64,000 bases of DNA from Gorsachius magnificus (lineage: Eukaryota; Chordata; Aves; Pelecaniformes; Ardeidae). The stretch's first letter is position 1; each line of letters begins with the position of its first letter. The translations under genes and the position numbers were made by a program. Positions 61,718 to 64,000 of the stretch are shown here, one piece after another. The notes beneath the pieces are model-generated. The model worked only from the letters and a program-made list of their open reading frames with translations. It was not told where the DNA came from and ran no database searches. Location of the stretch: positions 23,001,821-23,065,820 of the forward strand of contig CM067081.1 of assembly GCA_034008185.1 (NCBI GenBank). Reading direction: 5' to 3'.

Positions 61718-63114
61718 AGTGACCTGCTGCACCACTTAGGCACACACAAGTCCACGGGTTTGGGTGGGATCCATCCAAGGGTACTGAGGGAGCTGGTGGA
61801 AGTGCTCACTACGCCACCTTAAATCATTTATCCGTGGTCCTGGATAACTGGGGAGGTCCCAGTTGACTGGAGGTTGGCAAATGTGATGCCCATCTACAAG
61901 AAAGGCCAGAGGGAGGATCTGGGGAACTACAGGCCTGTCAGCCTGGTCTCGGTGCCAGGGAAAGTCATGGAGCAGTTCATCTTGAGTGCCATCACACTGC
62001 GCATCCAGGACAACCAAAAGATCAGGCCCAGTCAGTATGGGTTTATGAAAGGCAGGTCCTGCTTGACCAGCCTGATCTCCTTCTGTGACCAGTTGACCCG
62101 CTTAGTGGATGAGGGAAATGCTGTGCATGTCATCTACCTGGACTTCACTAAAGCCTTTGACACTGTTTCCCACAGCATTCTCCTGGAGAAACTGGTTGCT
62201 CATGGCCTGGATGGCCATATAGAATCATAGAATCATAGAATGTTTGGGGCTGGAAGGGACCTTTAGAGGTCATCTAGTCCAACCCCCTTGGGTATACTGG
62301 GTAAAAAACGGTCTGGATGGCTGGGCTAAAAAGAGTGATGGTGAATGGAGTTAAATCCAGTTGGTGGCCGGTCACAAGTGGTATTCCCCAAGGCTCAGTG
62401 CTGGGGCCAGTTCTGTTTAACATCATTATCACTGATGTGGATGAGGGCATGGAGTGCACCCTCAGTAAGTTTGCAGGCGGCACCAAGTTGGACAGCAGTG
62501 TTGGTCTGCTTGAGAGTAGGGAGGGTCAAGAGAGGGATCTAGACAGGCTGGATTGATGGGCCAAGGCCAATTGTATGATGTTCCACAAGGCCAAGTGCCG
62601 GGTCCTTCACTTGGGTCACCACAACCCCAGCAAGAGTAGGGAAGTAATCGTGCCCCTGTACTCAGCACTGCTGAGGCTGCATCTCGAATACTGTGTTCAG
62701 TTTTGGGCCCCTCACTACAAGAAGGGCATTGAGGTGCTGGAACATGTCCAGAGAAGGGCAACAAAGCTGGTGAGGGGTCTGGAGCACAAGTCTGATGAGG
62801 AGTGGCTGAGGGAACTGGGGTTGTTTAGGCTGGAGAACAGGAGGCTGAGGGGAGACCTTATCGCCTTCTACAACTGCCTGACAGGAGACTGTAGCAAGGT
62901 GGGGGTCGGCCTCTTCTCCCTGGTAATGGGTGATAGGACGAGGGAAAATGGCCTCAAGTTGCACCAGGGCAGGTTTAGGTTAGACATTAGGAAAAATTTC
63001 TTCACAGAAAGGGTTGTCAGGCATTGGAATGGGCTGCCCAGGGAAGTGGTGGAGTCCCCATCCCTGGACGTATTTAAAAGACAAGTAGGCGAGGTGCTTA
63101 GGGACATGGTTTAG
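61718..63114 (+). pseudogene. CR1 ORF2 reverse-transcriptase remnant
   Basis: Two frames carry the remnant. The first (to 62218) contains PVDWRLANVMPIYKKG, GNYRPVSL, QYGFMKGRSCLTSL and the motif-A block YLDFTKAFDTVSH. The second (62296-63114) contains motif [15 protein letters not shown], and then KFAGGTKL, where the active-site pair of family members (FADD) is replaced by Gly-Gly. It ends at the natural stop after LRDMV. Breaks are a TAA at 61820-61822, an inserted CR1 tail, a TGA at 62554-62556 (probably a CpG-decayed Arg codon) and a deletion of roughly 55 codons near 62632, between GHHNP and SREV. It is non-functional. Confidence 0.92.
62219..62292 (-). mobile_element. CR1 LINE 3' tail nested in CR1, minus orientation
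   Basis: ATAGAATCATAGAATCATAG, TTTGGGGCTGGAAGGGACC and GGTCATCTAGTCCAACCCCC are the inverted tail and 3' UTR of the second CR1 type (as at 46.8 kb). Host CR1 text stops at HGLDGH and resumes at GGGTAAAAAACG. The few bases ATAT and TATA at the two edges may be a short target duplication. The insertion separates the motif-A and motif-B halves of the host and shifts the frame. Confidence 0.93.
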
Positions 63115-63191
63115 TGGTGGGATGTCAGTGCTAGGTTAACAGTTGAACTTGATGATCTTAAAGGCCTTTTCTAACCTAAATGAATCTGTAA

Positions 63192-64000
63192 AACGTAAAC
63201 ATGAATCCCCAAGTAACATCCACTTCACAGGAAGTTTTAAAATCTAAAAATTGCTGTGTTGAGGCTTTCTGACTCAGACGAAATTTCCAACGTTTGTGTA
63301 TTTATTCTCAGCTGGGATAAGGAAGAAATAAAATCCAAATATTAACATCTCCCACAAGCTGGTAACATCCATTTTGCCTGGGACAACAACTACCAAAGTA
63401 AACCAAAAGGTCATTAAAGGTAGGACCAATGTCCAACATCTTCATCATACCTACCAATTAGGAAGTGTGGTGTTCTTGTCTCTGCTTGAATTAATATCAG
63501 GTAATTAGCACATCCCTACAGTAACACTGCACAGGCACCAGCTGGAGGGATAAATTACAGCTCGGGAGCTGATTTCCCAAACAAGCCGTGGCAGGCACGC
63601 AGCGCAGGCTGGGGCTGGAGCCCGGCCAAGTGCGGGAGTGGCGCTACTGCCATTGGCTGTGGGGAAATAACAAGAGCAATTTTCAGTAACTGTTTATATA
63701 AAAAAAAAAAAAAAAAAGCAATATATTTTCATGTTTCAGTGTAATTGGAATGAGTCCTCTTGACTTTGCCAGCGACTGTGCTGAGATGTGTAACAGCTTC
63801 AAGTCAATGGGTTTTGCCATAACTTTAGGTGACTATAACCGAGTGCCACTTTATTTATTCATCAAGGGGGATTTGTCAGGGGAGGAATACCACAATTTGA
63901 ATTATCACTGGAGAGAGAGGTGCTGACAACTGTGCTCAGGTTTTTAGTACCTAATTAGCGGCGTGCTGGAACTGCACCTCCTCTCATTACTCCTGATTAC
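63192..64000. other. Unique AT-rich non-coding DNA
   Basis: No gene was seen. An A18 run lies at 63700-63717 without a retroelement body before it. The last 250 bases are AT-rich and contain TAATTA-type words (CCTAATTAGCGG near 63951), a composition typical of conserved non-coding elements, but conservation cannot be judged here. Confidence 0.5.
63700..63717 (+). repeat. A18 homopolymer
   Basis: Uninterrupted run of 18 A, the longest homopolymer in the window. Confidence 0.9.

Larger units (their letters stand above)
61693..63191 (+). mobile_element. CR1 LINE, longest copy, 1.5 kb, plus orientation
   Basis: The element covers the second half of CR1 ORF2 and the 3' UTR. It starts near 61693, upstream of HPRVLREL, and ends near 63191 after CTTAAAGGCCTTTTCTAACC and a decayed tail. 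It is interrupted by an inverted CR1 tail at 62219-62292 and lacks an internal segment near 62632. Since the body is otherwise very close to the family text I remember, it is moderately young. It cannot mobilise itself: the 5' half, including the endonuclease, is absent and the reverse transcriptase is broken. Confidence 0.97.

Overview
This is vertebrate nuclear DNA, almost certainly from a bird. The clearest sign is a set of fifteen 5'-truncated CR1 LINE fragments plus one 25-bp tail. All end in the CR1 3' tail, with its 8-bp ATTCTATG-type repeat and conserved 3' UTR. A long terminal repeat of a widespread avian endogenous-retrovirus type is also present. I find no protein-coding gene, rRNA, tRNA or CRISPR array. 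The longest open frames (up to 215 codons) show no family motif, and frames of comparable length often overlap on the other strand. Only CR1 ORF2 remnants look like genuine former coding sequence. The window reads as intergenic or long-intron DNA.

Layout. 1-3029: unremarkable unique DNA. 3030-3655: two CR1 fragments head to head, the second carrying a 25-bp CR1 tail inside it. 3656-24358: mostly unique DNA with three CR1 fragments (10.85, 12.43 and 14.10 kb), a GC hairpin at 9.99 kb and several CTCF-like motifs. 24359-28623: two diverged direct copies of a roughly 265-bp non-coding block, about 4 kb apart, each followed by GC-rich DNA, with a CR1 at 26.9 kb between them. The second copy is followed by a TATA box and a CpG-rich stretch. 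29.19-29.46 kb: one CR1. 29.5-44.2 kb: unique DNA with one old CR1 piece, an AT-rich element at 33.0 kb and a Z-DNA-prone tract at 37.7 kb. 44.2-49.0 kb: retroelement cluster of two CR1 copies and a solo LTR with a CR1 nested inside. 49.09-49.17 kb: exact CTCF core motif beside a GC-rich inverted repeat. 53-56 kb: two CR1 fragments, two G-quadruplex motifs and a fresh 25-bp tandem duplication. 61.7-63.2 kb: the longest CR1, with recognisable but dead reverse-transcriptase blocks and a second CR1 tail inserted in it.

There are no genes acting together here. The possible function is regulatory. The best candidates are the duplicated block at 24.4 and 28.4 kb, the core-promoter-like sequence at 28.70 kb and the CTCF site at 49.09 kb. 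I do not see a previously undescribed multi-gene system. Repeat boundaries were read by eye and may be off by several bases.
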